The notes beneath the pieces are model-generated. The model was not told the origin of the DNA and made no database searches. It saw only the letters and a list, made by a program, of their open reading frames with translations. This document shows, one piece after another, positions 7,380 through 16,653 of a stretch of DNA of 33,320 nucleotides. The stretch covers positions 1 to 33,320 of the forward strand of contig MZGQ01000018.1 in assembly GCA_002085115.1 (NCBI GenBank). Direction: 5' to 3'. A program made the position numbers and the translations under genes. This DNA is from Desulfococcus sp. 4484_241. Its GTDB lineage: Bacteria > Desulfobacterota > Desulfobacteria > Desulfobacterales > Desulfosudaceae. Each line of letters begins with the position of its first letter. The stretch's first letter is position 1.

Positions 7380-9170
7380 ATGAATTCAAAAAGAAAAATC
7401 CTGCTGGTATATCCCCAGATACCATCAAACACCTATTGGAGTTTTAAATATGCCCTTCGATTCATAAACAAAAAGACCAGCATGCCGCCGCTTGGACTGA
7501 TAACGGTGGCCGCTCTTCTGCCGGACGGCTATGACCTGAGGCTTGTTGACATGAACGTGGAGCCCCTCAGGGAAACAGACGTGAAGTGGGCAGACCTTGT
7601 CTTTGTATCCGCCATGATCGTCCAGCAGGAATCCTTCATGGATGTAGTGTCAATGTGCAACAAGGTCTGCAGGCCGGTCGTTGCGGGCGGGGCCTACGCC
7701 ACATCGAGCCACGAGGAGATAGATGGGGTGGATTACTTTGTGCTTGGAGAGGCTGAAGAGACCCTGGCCGATTTTCTGGCCGATTTTGAGGCCGGCAAAG
7801 CCCGCCGCATATACCGGGCCGAAACAAGGCCCGACATCACCAATTCTGTTGTTCCCAGGTTCGACCTTCTCAAACGTGACCTTTACGCTTCAATGGCTGT
7901 CCAGTACTCCAGGGGCTGCCCCTTTAAATGTGAATTCTGCGACATATGGACGGTATATGGAAACCGGCCGCGCGTAAAATCAGCCGAATCCATAATAGCC
8001 GAGCTTGATGCCCTGCGCCGCCTTGGATGGAAAGACGCCGTGTTCATGGTGGATGACAACTTCATAGGCAATAAGGTAAAGGTCAAAAAAGAGTTGCTCC
8101 CCGCCCTGATAGAATGGCAGAAGAAACACGACTACCTGTTCGAATTCTACACGGAAGCCAGCATAAACCTGGCTGATGATCCTGAACTGATGGGCCTTAT
8201 GTCCGAAGCGGGTTTTAACCAGGTATTCATTGGCATAGAAACGCCGTCTAAAGAAGCGCTTGCCGAAACCGGCAAAAGCCAGAATCTCAAGCATGATCTT
8301 ATGAAATCGGTAAGAACCATCCAGAATCACGGCCTGGAGGTTATGGCCGGTTTTATCATAGGATTCGACAGTGACACGGAGGATATATTTGACAGGCAGA
8401 TAGAGTTCATCCAGGAGGCAGGCATTCCCAAGGCAATGGTGGGGCTGCTGCATGCCCTGCCTGGAACCCTTCTGTACAAACGCCTCGAGAAAGAGGGGCG
8501 CCTTTCCGGCCATGTAACCGGCAGCAATACCCACACCATGCAAACGAACGTGGTGACTAAAATGGACCCCGACACTCTCAGGGAGGGGTACAAACGGGTT
8601 CTTGACACCATTTACGACAAAAACCTCAAAAACTACTTTGCGCGCTGTGACATACTGTTAGACAACCTGAAGGGAACCGGATTCAAACAGCGCAAGATCC
8701 GTTTGGACGAAATAAAAGCGCTGCTCAAATCCCTGGCCTTTCAGCCGCCTACCCCCTATGGATGGCAGTACATCAAGTTCATAACACGCAACCTGTTCAA
8801 ACATCCCGACCTCTTCGCAGAGGTTATTACTTACTCCATAGTGGGGAACCATTTCTGGGCCATCACGAGGGAGACCCTGGAGGCGGAGAAGGTTAAGTCG
8901 AAAATGGATGAGATATACCAAATGGCCATGGACCAGCTTGCCAAATATTCGCAAACCGTGTCCGGGACATCCGCAGAAAGCATGAAGGCAATAACACGGG
9001 CCCTCAACCGTTATAAAAAAAGGCTTGAAAACATACGGCGAAAAATAGATTCTTTCCACAGGGAGTTTGCCAAAGACCTTATCGCCAGGTACAATGAAAT
9101 AGAGGACAGGCTCGGTAAGATCCTTACCAACATAACCGATTCGTCCCATCTTGCAAAAAACGGCCGATGA
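7380..9170 (+). CDS. B12-binding-domain radical SAM protein (DUF4070-like)
   Basis: Predicted cytoplasmic Fe-S/SAM enzyme of 596 residues. The ATG at 7380 is preferred over ATG 7350 and TTG 7299 because GAGGAG (7368-7373) lies six bases upstream. The N-terminus (about 6-150) matches the cobalamin-binding-type domain of class B radical SAM proteins, with MPPLGLITVAALLP (35-48). The radical SAM cluster motif is C180-x3-C184-x2-C187 in YSRGCPFKCEFCDIW. The C-terminal part fits the DUF4070 region typical of this family, which includes hopanoid methylases such as HpnP among many uncharacterised enzymes. The last 120 residues are Lys/Glu-rich and probably coiled-coil. No hopanoid or pigment genes lie nearby, so the substrate is unknown. 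The stop overlaps the next start (ATGA). Confidence 0.88.
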   Translation: MNSKRKILLVYPQIPSNTYWSFKYALRFINKKTSMPPLGLITVAALLPDGYDLRLVDMNVEPLRETDVKWADLVFVSAMIVQQESFMDVVSMCNKVCRPVVAGGAYATSSHEEIDGVDYFVLGEAEETLADFLADFEAGKARRIYRAETRPDITNSVVPRFDLLKRDLYASMAVQYSRGCPFKCEFCDIWTVYGNRPRVKSAESIIAELDALRRLGWKDAVFMVDDNFIGNKVKVKKELLPALIEWQKKHDYLFEFYTEASINLADDPELMGLMSEAGFNQVFIGIETPSKEALAETGKSQNLKHDLMKSVRTIQNHGLEVMAGFIIGFDSDTEDIFDRQIEFIQEAGIPKAMVGLLHALPGTLLYKRLEKEGRLSGHVTGSNTHTMQTNVVTKMDPDTLREGYKRVLDTIYDKNLKNYFARCDILLDNLKGTGFKQRKIRLDEIKALLKSLAFQPPTPYGWQYIKFITRNLFKHPDLFAEVITYSIVGNHFWAITRETLEAEKVKSKMDEIYQMAMDQLAKYSQTVSGTSAESMKAITRALNRYKKRLENIRRKIDSFHREFAKDLIARYNEIEDRLGKILTNITDSSHLAKNGR

Positions 9171-10006
9171 AACAAAAAGTAAAAATCACTGTAATTGTCG
9201 AAAACAATGCGACCGGTAATGGACTCATCCCGGAACATGGCCTCTGCTTCTGGCTGGAGACCGGGGACAGTCGTATCGTTTTCGATACCGGCCAGGGCAT
9301 GGCTCTGCCTGTTAACGCCGGCAGCCTTGATATTCCCATTAAACAGGCAGATGCCGTTGTTTTAAGCCACGGGCATTACGACCACACCGGAGGGCTTAAA
9401 ACCGTTATGCAACTATCCACAAAACCAAGGGTATATCTCCACCCGGCAGCCTTTGGGCCAAAGTTTGCCTGCAATGAACACAAACAAAGCCGTTTCATAG
9501 GAACACCTGATGATTGCAAAAAAGCGGCGAACGAACTTGCCGCTGATATAATACACACGACCCGGCCGACGCAAATAGCAGGTCCCATTTTTGCTACCGG
9601 AGAGATCCCGCGGACAACAGAATTTGAAGATGCCGGTGGCCCATTTTTCCTGGATCAAAAATGCGAACAAAAAGACCTGTTCCCGGATGACCAGGCACTG
9701 TTTTTCGAGTCTTCCAGGGGAACTGTTGTCCTTCTTGGCTGTGCCCATGCCGGAGTGATAAATACACTGTTATACGTCCGTCAGCTCACAAAGGGCAAAC
9801 CTATCCACGCGGTAATCGGAGGAATGCACCTTTTATCGGCGTCGGATGAGCGTCTTGACAGCACCATCGAACACCTGGGCCGGATAAGCCCCGGCCTTAT
9901 CGGCCCTGCCCATTGCACGGGCGACAAGGCAACGGAAAAGATACGAAAAACATTCACCAGGGAATATTTTCCATGCCCTGCCGGGACAACCATTGAATTT
10001 GATTAG
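9167..10006 (+). CDS. metallo-beta-lactamase-fold hydrolase, dihydropterin-synthase-like group
   Basis: Predicted 279-residue metalloprotein. The metal-binding HxHxDH motif is LSHGHYDHTGG with His68, His70, Asp72 and His73; a further His lies in LGCAHAGVINT and another in VIGGMHLL. The overall pattern matches the MBL subgroup often labelled 7,8-dihydropterin-6-yl-methyl-4-aminobenzene 5'-phosphate synthase-like, best known from methanogens; in bacteria the true substrate is generally unproven. The start overlaps the radical SAM stop by four bases (ATGA), which implies coupled translation and perhaps a shared pathway. No signal peptide is visible. Confidence 0.85.
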   Translation: MKQKVKITVIVENNATGNGLIPEHGLCFWLETGDSRIVFDTGQGMALPVNAGSLDIPIKQADAVVLSHGHYDHTGGLKTVMQLSTKPRVYLHPAAFGPKFACNEHKQSRFIGTPDDCKKAANELAADIIHTTRPTQIAGPIFATGEIPRTTEFEDAGGPFFLDQKCEQKDLFPDDQALFFESSRGTVVLLGCAHAGVINTLLYVRQLTKGKPIHAVIGGMHLLSASDERLDSTIEHLGRISPGLIGPAHCTGDKATEKIRKTFTREYFPCPAGTTIEFD

Positions 10007-10236
10007 TCCCCATCCATTACAGGATGGCCCTGGTTACAGCATCCTTGCTGCCACGCCTCCCATACCCTCTTACTTGAAAATCTGTACGCCTGTCCCCCTC
10101 CACACATGACCACCCCCCCAAGCCGGACTTTTACAAACCATCCTGTTTACTGTAATCTAAACCGTCAGCCAGGATGCTGCATGGATTGGCATGGGCAAAA
10201 AATAAAATTTTCAAATACAGGTATTTGCAAAAAAAT

Positions 10237-11088
10237 ATGACGAAGTCCACAGACAGGCTTGTCAGTGTTATCATACCGACATTCAACCGGGCCGAAATGG
10301 TAACCGAGGCGGTGGAATCGGTTCTGTCCCAGGGCGTTGAAGGTATGGAGCTTATCGTTGTGGACGACGGGTCCACCGACGGCACGGCTCGTGCTCTTGC
10401 CCCATACACGGACAGCATAACACTGTTGTCCACTCCACACCGTGGCGTCAGCTTTGCGCGCAACATCGGTGTCAACCACTCAACCGGGCGGTATATCGCG
10501 TTCCTCGATTCGGACGACCTGTGGCTGCCTGGCAAACTTTCCGCCCAGCTCGCATTCTTTGAATCGAATCCGGAAGCTTTAATATGCCAGACCGAAGAGA
10601 TATGGATCAAAAACGGGAAACGTATCCATCCAAAACCAAAGCATAAAAAGCCTTCAGGCATGATTTTTGAAAAATCGTTAAAGCTGTGCCTTGTAAGTCC
10701 GTCCGCTGTCATGATGAAAAAAGAGCTTTTTCTGTCTGCCAAAGGTTTTGACACAACCCTTCCGGCATGCGAAGATTACGACCTGTGGCTGCGTATAAGC
10801 TGTGCCCACCCTGTATATCTCCTTCCCCGGCCCCTCGTGATAAAAAGGGGCGGACATGATGGCCAGCTGTCATCCATGCCTTGTCTTGACAAATACAGAA
10901 TTTACGCAATTAAAAAGACCATAGACACATGCGGCCTTTCAAAAGAACAACGCCTTGCGGCTATATCGGAGCTGCGGAAAAAATGCGAAATATACGCCTC
11001 GGGGTGTGAAAAACGGGGGCGAACCAGGGAGGCCTCCCTGTACCGCTTTCGTTTGTCGATTCAAAGGGAAACCGCGTGCATTACATAG
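10237..11088 (+). CDS. family 2 glycosyltransferase
   Basis: GT-A fold glycosyltransferase of 283 residues that would transfer a nucleotide-activated sugar to an envelope glycan or lipid. The opening VSVIIPTFNRAEMVTEAVES is classic GT2, followed by VVDDGSTDG (41-49) and DSDDLW (91-96), which bind nucleotide and metal. No membrane segment is evident. An in-frame ATG at 10174 would add 21 residues, but the family normally starts just before the VSVIIP strand, so 10237 is chosen; neither start has a strong ribosome-binding site. The C-terminus is Arg/Lys-rich. The stop TAG (11086-11088) lies within the first copy of a 49-bp tandem repeat at the junction with the acyltransferase gene. Confidence 0.88.
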   Translation: MTKSTDRLVSVIIPTFNRAEMVTEAVESVLSQGVEGMELIVVDDGSTDGTARALAPYTDSITLLSTPHRGVSFARNIGVNHSTGRYIAFLDSDDLWLPGKLSAQLAFFESNPEALICQTEEIWIKNGKRIHPKPKHKKPSGMIFEKSLKLCLVSPSAVMMKKELFLSAKGFDTTLPACEDYDLWLRISCAHPVYLLPRPLVIKRGGHDGQLSSMPCLDKYRIYAIKKTIDTCGLSKEQRLAAISELRKKCEIYASGCEKRGRTREASLYRFRLSIQRETACIT

Positions 11089-11177
11089 GGAAATTCTGGG
11101 CACGGCTTAACATCCTTCTTTCCGGTGTATTACATAGGGAAATTCTGGGCACGGCTTAACATCCTTCTTTCCGGTGT
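11080..11177 (+). repeat. exact 49-bp tandem duplication across the GT2/acyltransferase junction
   Basis: Bases 11080-11128 and 11129-11177 are identical and directly adjacent (both begin ATTACATAGGGAAATTCTGG). Because 49 is not a multiple of three, the frame from the older start, GTG 11076, is shifted after copy 1 and stops at about 11159. The duplication creates a new in-frame GTG at 11125. Removing one copy fuses GTG 11076 perfectly to the acyltransferase frame. Confidence 0.95.
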
Positions 11178-11736
11178 CAGGATTGAAGTGGAAAATATTG
11201 ACGTCATCGACAGGCAAAGCACATACGTGGTTATGTGCAACCATCAAAGCTACTACGACGTGTGGGCACTCATAGGATTTCTGCCATTGCAGCTCAGGTG
11301 GGTGATAAAAAAGGAGTTAAGAAAGATCCCGATATTCGGCCTGGGATACGAACGCATGGGCCAAATCTTCATAGACCGGTGTAACCCTGAAAAGGCATAC
11401 AAAAGCCTGGAATCGGCCGGCCAAAAAATCCGCAACGGCGCATCGGTTGTATTTTTCCCTGAAGGAACGCGCAGCCCGGACGGCAGGCTCCTCCCATTTA
11501 AAAAGGGAGGTTTCAAAATAGCCCTGGCGGCAGGAGTCCCGATTCTTCCGGCGACGGTTGTGGGGAGCAAGGATGTGCTCCCGAAGAAAAGCCTCAGGTT
11601 AATGCCCGGCACCATAAGGCTTATCATACACGAGCCGATTCCGCTGACAGGCTGGTCAGAGGCAAACATGGAAGGACTGATGGATACGGTAAAAAAGACC
11701 ATACAGGCAGGCCTGGATACCGCACCCGAAGCATAA
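11125..11736 (+). CDS. 1-acyl-sn-glycerol-3-phosphate acyltransferase (PlsC family)
   Basis: Inner-membrane-associated acyltransferase of about 203 residues that adds a fatty acyl chain to lysophosphatidic acid or a similar acceptor. The catalytic NHQSYYD (39-45) has the required HX4D pattern, and FPEGTRS (111-117) is the second hallmark. Further family motifs include KKELRKIPIFG and GVPILPATVVG. The start is uncertain: GTG 11125 gives MYYIGKFWARL but has no ribosome-binding site, while the likely ancestral GTG at 11076, which follows AAAGGGAA, is now out of frame because of the 49-bp duplication. Translation may be reduced, or may depend on reinitiation after the glycosyltransferase stop. 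The neighbouring GT2 gene suggests a role in envelope lipid or glycolipid assembly. Confidence 0.88.
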   Translation: MYYIGKFWARLNILLSGVRIEVENIDVIDRQSTYVVMCNHQSYYDVWALIGFLPLQLRWVIKKELRKIPIFGLGYERMGQIFIDRCNPEKAYKSLESAGQKIRNGASVVFFPEGTRSPDGRLLPFKKGGFKIALAAGVPILPATVVGSKDVLPKKSLRLMPGTIRLIIHEPIPLTGWSEANMEGLMDTVKKTIQAGLDTAPEA

Positions 11737-11785
11737 TCTGCACCCATACGGCAAACCCGGCAACCCGACATTTCCTTTCCCAATA

Positions 11786-11814
11786 TTGACCTGCGCCCCA
11801 ATACATAGTATTTT
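11786..11814 (+). promoter_or_regulatory. candidate promoter of the hybrid histidine kinase gene
   Basis: TTGACC (11786-11791), 17 bases, then TATTTT (11809-11814), about 58 bases before the ATG at 11872. The match is good at -35 and moderate at -10. It lies in the short gap after the acyltransferase stop, where a promoter is expected. Confidence 0.4.
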
Positions 11815-11871
11815 GAAATAGTTGGTCAGGCCACTTATGCACATCATTTTTCAAAAAGGGCAGGTAACTCC

Positions 11872-14800
11872 ATGCGACATGCAAACACACAAAAAAGCAA
11901 TAAAAGAAAGGCCTTGTTCCAAAGGCCGGCATTCCTGGCACTGGCAGGCATATCAGGCATGCACGTTTTCTGCAAAACCGCCCACGCATATGCCGGAGCC
12001 TTTGGCTCTTCAACCGGCACGCTGTTTATTATATTCCTGTCTACTGTTTCATTGCTGCTTGGAATTTTTGCAATCACATTTCGAATAAAAAACCTCCGGA
12101 TGGATCGCGAAATCAACAGGCTGCGCCGACTGGAGGCTCTCTACCACCTGCTCACAGACAATATCTATGATGTTGCGTTCACGATGGATATGAACATGAG
12201 ATATACCTATATGAGTCCCTCTGTCACCCGCCAGAGAGGGTTCACGGTGGATGAGGCCATGCGGCTTGATATTTCAGAAAACATCACGCCTGAATCGTTA
12301 CGCCAGGTCTCCCGGGCATTCAAGGAAGCTCTTGGAAAAGCGAAAAAAGGAGTGCAAACAGCCACCAGAATCCTCACAATCGAAGTTTACTGCAAGGACG
12401 GCTCGACACGCCCGGTCGAGCTGACCGCATCATTCATATATGATGAGAAAAACAAACCATGCGGCATAGCAGGTGTCACCAGGTACGTGCATGACCACGC
12501 CAGGCTGGAATCGGAACTGCTGCTCTATAAACAGGCCATTGAAGGGACGTCCCAGCCCATAGCCATTGCAACGCCGACGGGCAAGCATTTCTACCACAAC
12601 AGGGCGTTTGCCAACCTTTTCGGCTACCGGACGCCTGAAGAGCTGGAGGCCGACGGAGGCCCGGTTGCCCGGTACAAGGACAGGGCTCTTGCGGAAAAAA
12701 TATTTTCCGCCCTGAAAAACGGATTCCCGTGGAGCGGTGAAGTGGAGATGCTCACCAGAAACGGCGACAATATCCCGGTTTGGCTGACAGCTGACGTAAT
12801 AAAGGATGAAAACGGTGCCATTGTTGCGCTGCTTGGCACCCACACCGACCTGTCGGAAACAAAAAAACGTGAAAAAGAGCTCAAAGAGCAGGAGCGGCTC
12901 TACAGGCTGCTTGCGGAAAACAGCACCGATTTTATTTCAATCCTAAAAATTGACGACCTGTCACACCTCTATGTCTCCCCTTCGTTCGAAAAAATCAGGG
13001 AATTTACCGTAGAAGAGATGAAGACGATGCCTTTGTGTGATGCCATGACTAAGGAATCATACGATCTTGTGGTAAAAACCCTTGCACAGGAGCTTGATAA
13101 TGACGGCAAGCCCGGAGTAAACCCGAACAGAATTGTAACACTTGAACTTGAACAGTTTTGCAAGGACGGTTCAACCATATGGACCGAAGTGGTAGCAAGG
13201 TTCATAAGGGACGATAACGGGAAACCCATAAGAATACTCACATCTTCAAGAGATATCACGGAACGCAAAAAAGCCGAGGCCGAGCTGCGGGAAAAGGAAA
13301 ACCTTTACCGGCTGCTGGCCGACAATATCAGCGAGACCGTTTACATCCTGGATTTTAAAACACTGAAAAGTATCTATGCAAGTCCGTCGGTAAAAAAAAT
13401 GACGGGATACACACTCGATGAGTTCCTGAAGCTGCCGCTTGCCAGGGTCCTTACACCTGGCTCTTACGAGCTGGTCATAAAAACGATAGAAACCGAATCT
13501 GCAAGAGACAGCATGCCGGGCGTGGACCCGGACCGGCACGTAACGATAGAGCTTGAGGTGATCCGCAAGAACGGTTCAACCTTCTGGACCGAGGTGGCAG
13601 CAAAGTTCGTAAGGGATGAAAGCAGAAAACCGGTAAGCATACTTGCAACTGCAAGAGACATCACCGACCGCAAAAAAGCAGAAATTGCTCTTCGGGAAAG
13701 CGAAAGGCTCTACCGGCTTCTTGCCGACAACAGCACGGAGATAATAGGAATCATCGGGCTTGATGGACAGACCATGAGCTACGTATCTCCAGCGGTGGAG
13801 CGTCTCAGAGGTTTCACTGTTGAAGAAATCCTCTCCATGCCTCTTGAAAGTATGATGACCCCGTCATCGTATGCTCTTGTTGTAAAAACACTCGCAGAGG
13901 AACTGGAGAAAGATGGCAAACCCGGTGTGGATCCTGACCGGTTTGTCACTCTTGAACTTGAGCAGCTCCACAAGAACGGTTCAACCATTTGGACCGAGAT
14001 GGCAGCAAGGTTTATAAGGGACGAAAACGGAAAGCCGGCAAGCATCCTGTCAACCGCAAGGGATATAACCGACCGCAAAAAAGCAGAAATTGCTCTTCGG
14101 GAAAGCGAAGAAAAATTCAGGACCCTGGTGGAAAAAACAAGTGAGCTGATTTTTTCCCTTACGCCCGACGGAAAGTACACATACATGTCATCCAATTTAA
14201 AAGAGATGATGGGAGCTGACCCGTCAGAAATAATGGGGTCGACTTTCCACAGGTACGTTCACCGTGATGATTTGCCAAGTTGCCAGGCATACCTTGAAAG
14301 CGTGAATAAGCAAGGCAAGTCGACCGGAGAATTGGAATACAGGGTGATGCACAAGAACGGCTCATGGCGTTGGCACGCGGCAAATATTTCTCCCTTAAAA
14401 GACGATAATGGGAAAATAGTGTCATTCATAGGCACGTCAAGGGATATTACCAACCGAAAGCAAAGTGATGAGGCACACAAAAGGCTTCTTGCATGGCATA
14501 CCGGCCTGAACGCCATACATGATCGCATTCTAACAGCAAAAACGTTTGAGCAGCGTCTTAAAATCATAACTGATGGCACCGTGCAAACCATGGGGGCATT
14601 CCTGTGCCGTATCTGGGTATTGGACAGGGCTGACCTGTGCAATGCAGATTGTCCACACAACAAGAATCCTGAGACCAGGTACCTTTGCAGAGGTGTTGAC
14701 AAGTGTCTTCACCTCAGGGCCAGCTCGGGCTACACGGAAAGCGTTGCCGACCGTTACAAACGCATACCGATCGGCTATCCCTGCATAAACTGGAAGAAAG

Positions 14801-16218
14801 GGTCCAAGATGCCCGGATTTCTCACCAATGACGCTGCAAACGCTCCGTTTGTCGATGACCGCGACTGGGTACGGCAAAACGGTATAGTGGCCTTCACCGG
14901 CAGGCAGCTGCGCGACAACTCGGGCAACTTCATAGGAGCGCTGGGAGTGTTTGCTACCCACCCGATCGATGATGAGGAGTACGAAATTTACAGCAACATC
15001 GCAAACACCGCATCACAGATAATTCTGTCAAGCCTTGCCGAGGAGTCGATGAAACAGGCAAAAGAAGCCGCAGAAGCAGCCAGCAGGGCAAAAAGCGAAT
15101 TTTTGGCCAACATGAGCCACGAAATCCGCACCCCGATGAACGGGGTGATAGGCATGACAGAGCTGCTGCTGGACACCGACCTTTCGGCAGAACAGCTCGA
15201 ATATGCCCAAACCGTCAAAAGCAGTGCAGAGGCGCTGCTGGTGATCATAAACGACGTGCTGGATTTCTCAAAGATCGAGGCCGGAAAAATCAGCATAGAG
15301 AAAATAGATTTCGAGCTTGAAAATACTATAAGGGATGTCAAGGCTATCATCTTGCCGCGCATAAAAGACAAGAACGTCAGGTTTGATATTCACCTGCATG
15401 ACGGCATACCACACCGCGTTGCGAGTGACCCGGTACGTCTGCGCCAAATCCTGGTAAACCTGTGCGACAACGCGGTCAAATTCACAAAGGAAGGCTTTGT
15501 AACGCTTGCAGTAAGCAAGCAGAGTGAGACCCAAAATGAAGCGATCGTGCTGTTTGAAGTGACCGACACGGGCATAGGAATCCCAAAGGAAAAACAGCAT
15601 ATCATATTTGAATCCTTTTCCCAGGTTGATGCCTCAACAACGCGTGAATATGGAGGTACGGGACTCGGCCTTACAATCACAAAAAGGCTTGTCAAGATGC
15701 TGGGGGGCGAGATTGGCGTTATCAGCGAACCCGGCAGTGGCTCAACATTCTGGTTTACAATCCCCCTTGAAAAACTGAATCATGACATATCTGAAAACAC
15801 CGTCCGGGAACAGGATAAAACCGCAGATTACGGGCACATGCCATGCCTTGAGATTCTGGTCGCGGAAGACAGCGCCCTTAGCAGAAAAATCCTTGTGCAG
15901 ATGTTGGAAAAAATGGGACATAAAACAACCTGCGCAAAAGACGGGGCAGAAGCGGTTAAAAAATTTGCATCCGGCAAATTCGATCTTGTCCTCATGGATA
16001 TAAACATGCCGGTTATGGATGGTATAGCATCGACCAAACAGATAAAAATGATACAGCAAGAAAGGGGGGAGAACGTCCCGGTGGTGGCTGTTACTGCAAA
16101 CGCCATGGAGGGAGACCGGAAGCGTATCCTGGCCGAAGGGCTTGACGACTACCTGGCAAAGCCGGTAAAGCAGGGAAAGCTGACAAAGGTTATACTGCGC
16201 AACATCACCATGAAATAA
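11872..16218 (+). CDS. membrane hybrid histidine kinase with six PAS, GAF, HisKA, HATPase and REC domains
   Basis: Sensor kinase of 1448 residues. The N-terminus is basic with a weak hydrophobic stretch (about 20-34) and a clear membrane segment (about 48-70, [20 protein letters not shown]). Six PAS or PAS/PAC units follow, from about residue 88 to 865; units 3-5 share an LYRLLA(E/D)N opening and a GST(I/F)WTE(V/M) segment, indicating recent duplication. A GAF-like domain (about 870-1060) carries four cysteines in LCNADCPHN and [11 protein letters not shown]. HisKA has His1083 in [12 protein letters not shown]. HATPase motifs are [16 protein letters not shown] and GGTGLGLTI. The receiver has Asp1376 in [11 protein letters not shown] and the conserved Lys in [13 protein letters not shown] of GGCAGGTAACTCC is the likely ribosome-binding site. 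No dedicated regulator gene is adjacent, so its target is unknown. Confidence 0.93.
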   Translation: MRHANTQKSNKRKALFQRPAFLALAGISGMHVFCKTAHAYAGAFGSSTGTLFIIFLSTVSLLLGIFAITFRIKNLRMDREINRLRRLEALYHLLTDNIYDVAFTMDMNMRYTYMSPSVTRQRGFTVDEAMRLDISENITPESLRQVSRAFKEALGKAKKGVQTATRILTIEVYCKDGSTRPVELTASFIYDEKNKPCGIAGVTRYVHDHARLESELLLYKQAIEGTSQPIAIATPTGKHFYHNRAFANLFGYRTPEELEADGGPVARYKDRALAEKIFSALKNGFPWSGEVEMLTRNGDNIPVWLTADVIKDENGAIVALLGTHTDLSETKKREKELKEQERLYRLLAENSTDFISILKIDDLSHLYVSPSFEKIREFTVEEMKTMPLCDAMTKESYDLVVKTLAQELDNDGKPGVNPNRIVTLELEQFCKDGSTIWTEVVARFIRDDNGKPIRILTSSRDITERKKAEAELREKENLYRLLADNISETVYILDFKTLKSIYASPSVKKMTGYTLDEFLKLPLARVLTPGSYELVIKTIETESARDSMPGVDPDRHVTIELEVIRKNGSTFWTEVAAKFVRDESRKPVSILATARDITDRKKAEIALRESERLYRLLADNSTEIIGIIGLDGQTMSYVSPAVERLRGFTVEEILSMPLESMMTPSSYALVVKTLAEELEKDGKPGVDPDRFVTLELEQLHKNGSTIWTEMAARFIRDENGKPASILSTARDITDRKKAEIALRESEEKFRTLVEKTSELIFSLTPDGKYTYMSSNLKEMMGADPSEIMGSTFHRYVHRDDLPSCQAYLESVNKQGKSTGELEYRVMHKNGSWRWHAANISPLKDDNGKIVSFIGTSRDITNRKQSDEAHKRLLAWHTGLNAIHDRILTAKTFEQRLKIITDGTVQTMGAFLCRIWVLDRADLCNADCPHNKNPETRYLCRGVDKCLHLRASSGYTESVADRYKRIPIGYPCINWKKGSKMPGFLTNDAANAPFVDDRDWVRQNGIVAFTGRQLRDNSGNFIGALGVFATHPIDDEEYEIYSNIANTASQIILSSLAEESMKQAKEAAEAASRAKSEFLANMSHEIRTPMNGVIGMTELLLDTDLSAEQLEYAQTVKSSAEALLVIINDVLDFSKIEAGKISIEKIDFELENTIRDVKAIILPRIKDKNVRFDIHLHDGIPHRVASDPVRLRQILVNLCDNAVKFTKEGFVTLAVSKQSETQNEAIVLFEVTDTGIGIPKEKQHIIFESFSQVDASTTREYGGTGLGLTITKRLVKMLGGEIGVISEPGSGSTFWFTIPLEKLNHDISENTVREQDKTADYGHMPCLEILVAEDSALSRKILVQMLEKMGHKTTCAKDGAEAVKKFASGKFDLVLMDINMPVMDGIASTKQIKMIQQERGENVPVVAVTANAMEGDRKRILAEGLDDYLAKPVKQGKLTKVILRNITMK
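13663..14109 (+). repeat. in-gene duplication of a PAS unit (405-base period)
   Basis: A 42-base stretch is identical at 13663-13704 and 14068-14109, exactly 405 bases (135 codons) apart, at the boundary that follows PAS 4 and PAS 5 of the hybrid kinase. Similar but less exact similarity extends through the intervening PAS units. This shows duplication or gene conversion of PAS modules. Confidence 0.8.
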
Positions 16219-16234
16219 TGCCGGCTCATTAATG

Positions 16235-16360
16235 TCCAAGAACCGGCTTTGACAGCATATCGATAATAGCGAAAAACCCCAAAGGCCATTTACTCTGGCC
16301 TCTGTGCTAAAGGAAGCATGGTAATATGAAGCCATCAAAGAACCAGAGGCAACTTTTCTA
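16235..16360 (+). repeat. dispersed repeat family B, copy 2
   Basis: It aligns along its whole length with copy 3 at 20605-20730: shared blocks include GACAGCATATCGATAAT, AATATGAAG and CCAGAGGCAACTT. It contains a stem AGGCCA (16283-16288) / TGGCCT (16296-16301), largely kept in copy 3. No coding capacity is evident. Confidence 0.8.
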
Positions 16361-16384
16361 TCACATACCCTCCACCAGCCGGTC

Positions 16385-16593
16385 TTCATTGTTATTGTTG
16401 TGCGAGTGCGGTTTTTTATCCCATGCAGCGCAGCCGCATCAGTTTGCCCCAACCCCTTGTCATCCGTGGGGCAAAAAATACTTCCCCATCCCAACGCTTG
16501 TCAGTTCTGCCTTTGCGAGCAAGAGTCAAGAGCAGACCTGACCCCATTACTTGGTCTTTGCGAGCAAGAGTCAAGAGCAGACCTGACCCCATT
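16385..16593 (+). repeat. dispersed repeat family A, copy 2, with a tandem 38-bp tail
   Basis: It starts with a GTTGTGCGAGTGCGG/TTTTTTATCCCATGCAGCG region and shares CCCCAACCCCTTG, CATCC and the AAGAGTCAAGAGCAGA tail with copy 1. The tail, beginning CTTTGCGAGCAAGAGTCAAG, occurs twice exactly, at 16511-16548 and 16556-16593 (period 45). The GGGGTCAGGTCT-type end (reverse complement) resembles tags I associate with REP-type transposase remnants, from memory only. Confidence 0.75.
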
Positions 16594-16653
16594 GCCTCAG
16601 GGAAAGCTGACAAAGGTTATACTGCGCAACATCACCATGAAATAATGCCGGCT

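Noticed and set aside
16400-16645. Plus-strand open frame after the hybrid kinase
   Set aside because: It is made of repeat A sequence fused to the duplicated 57-bp kinase end; no independent coding signal.
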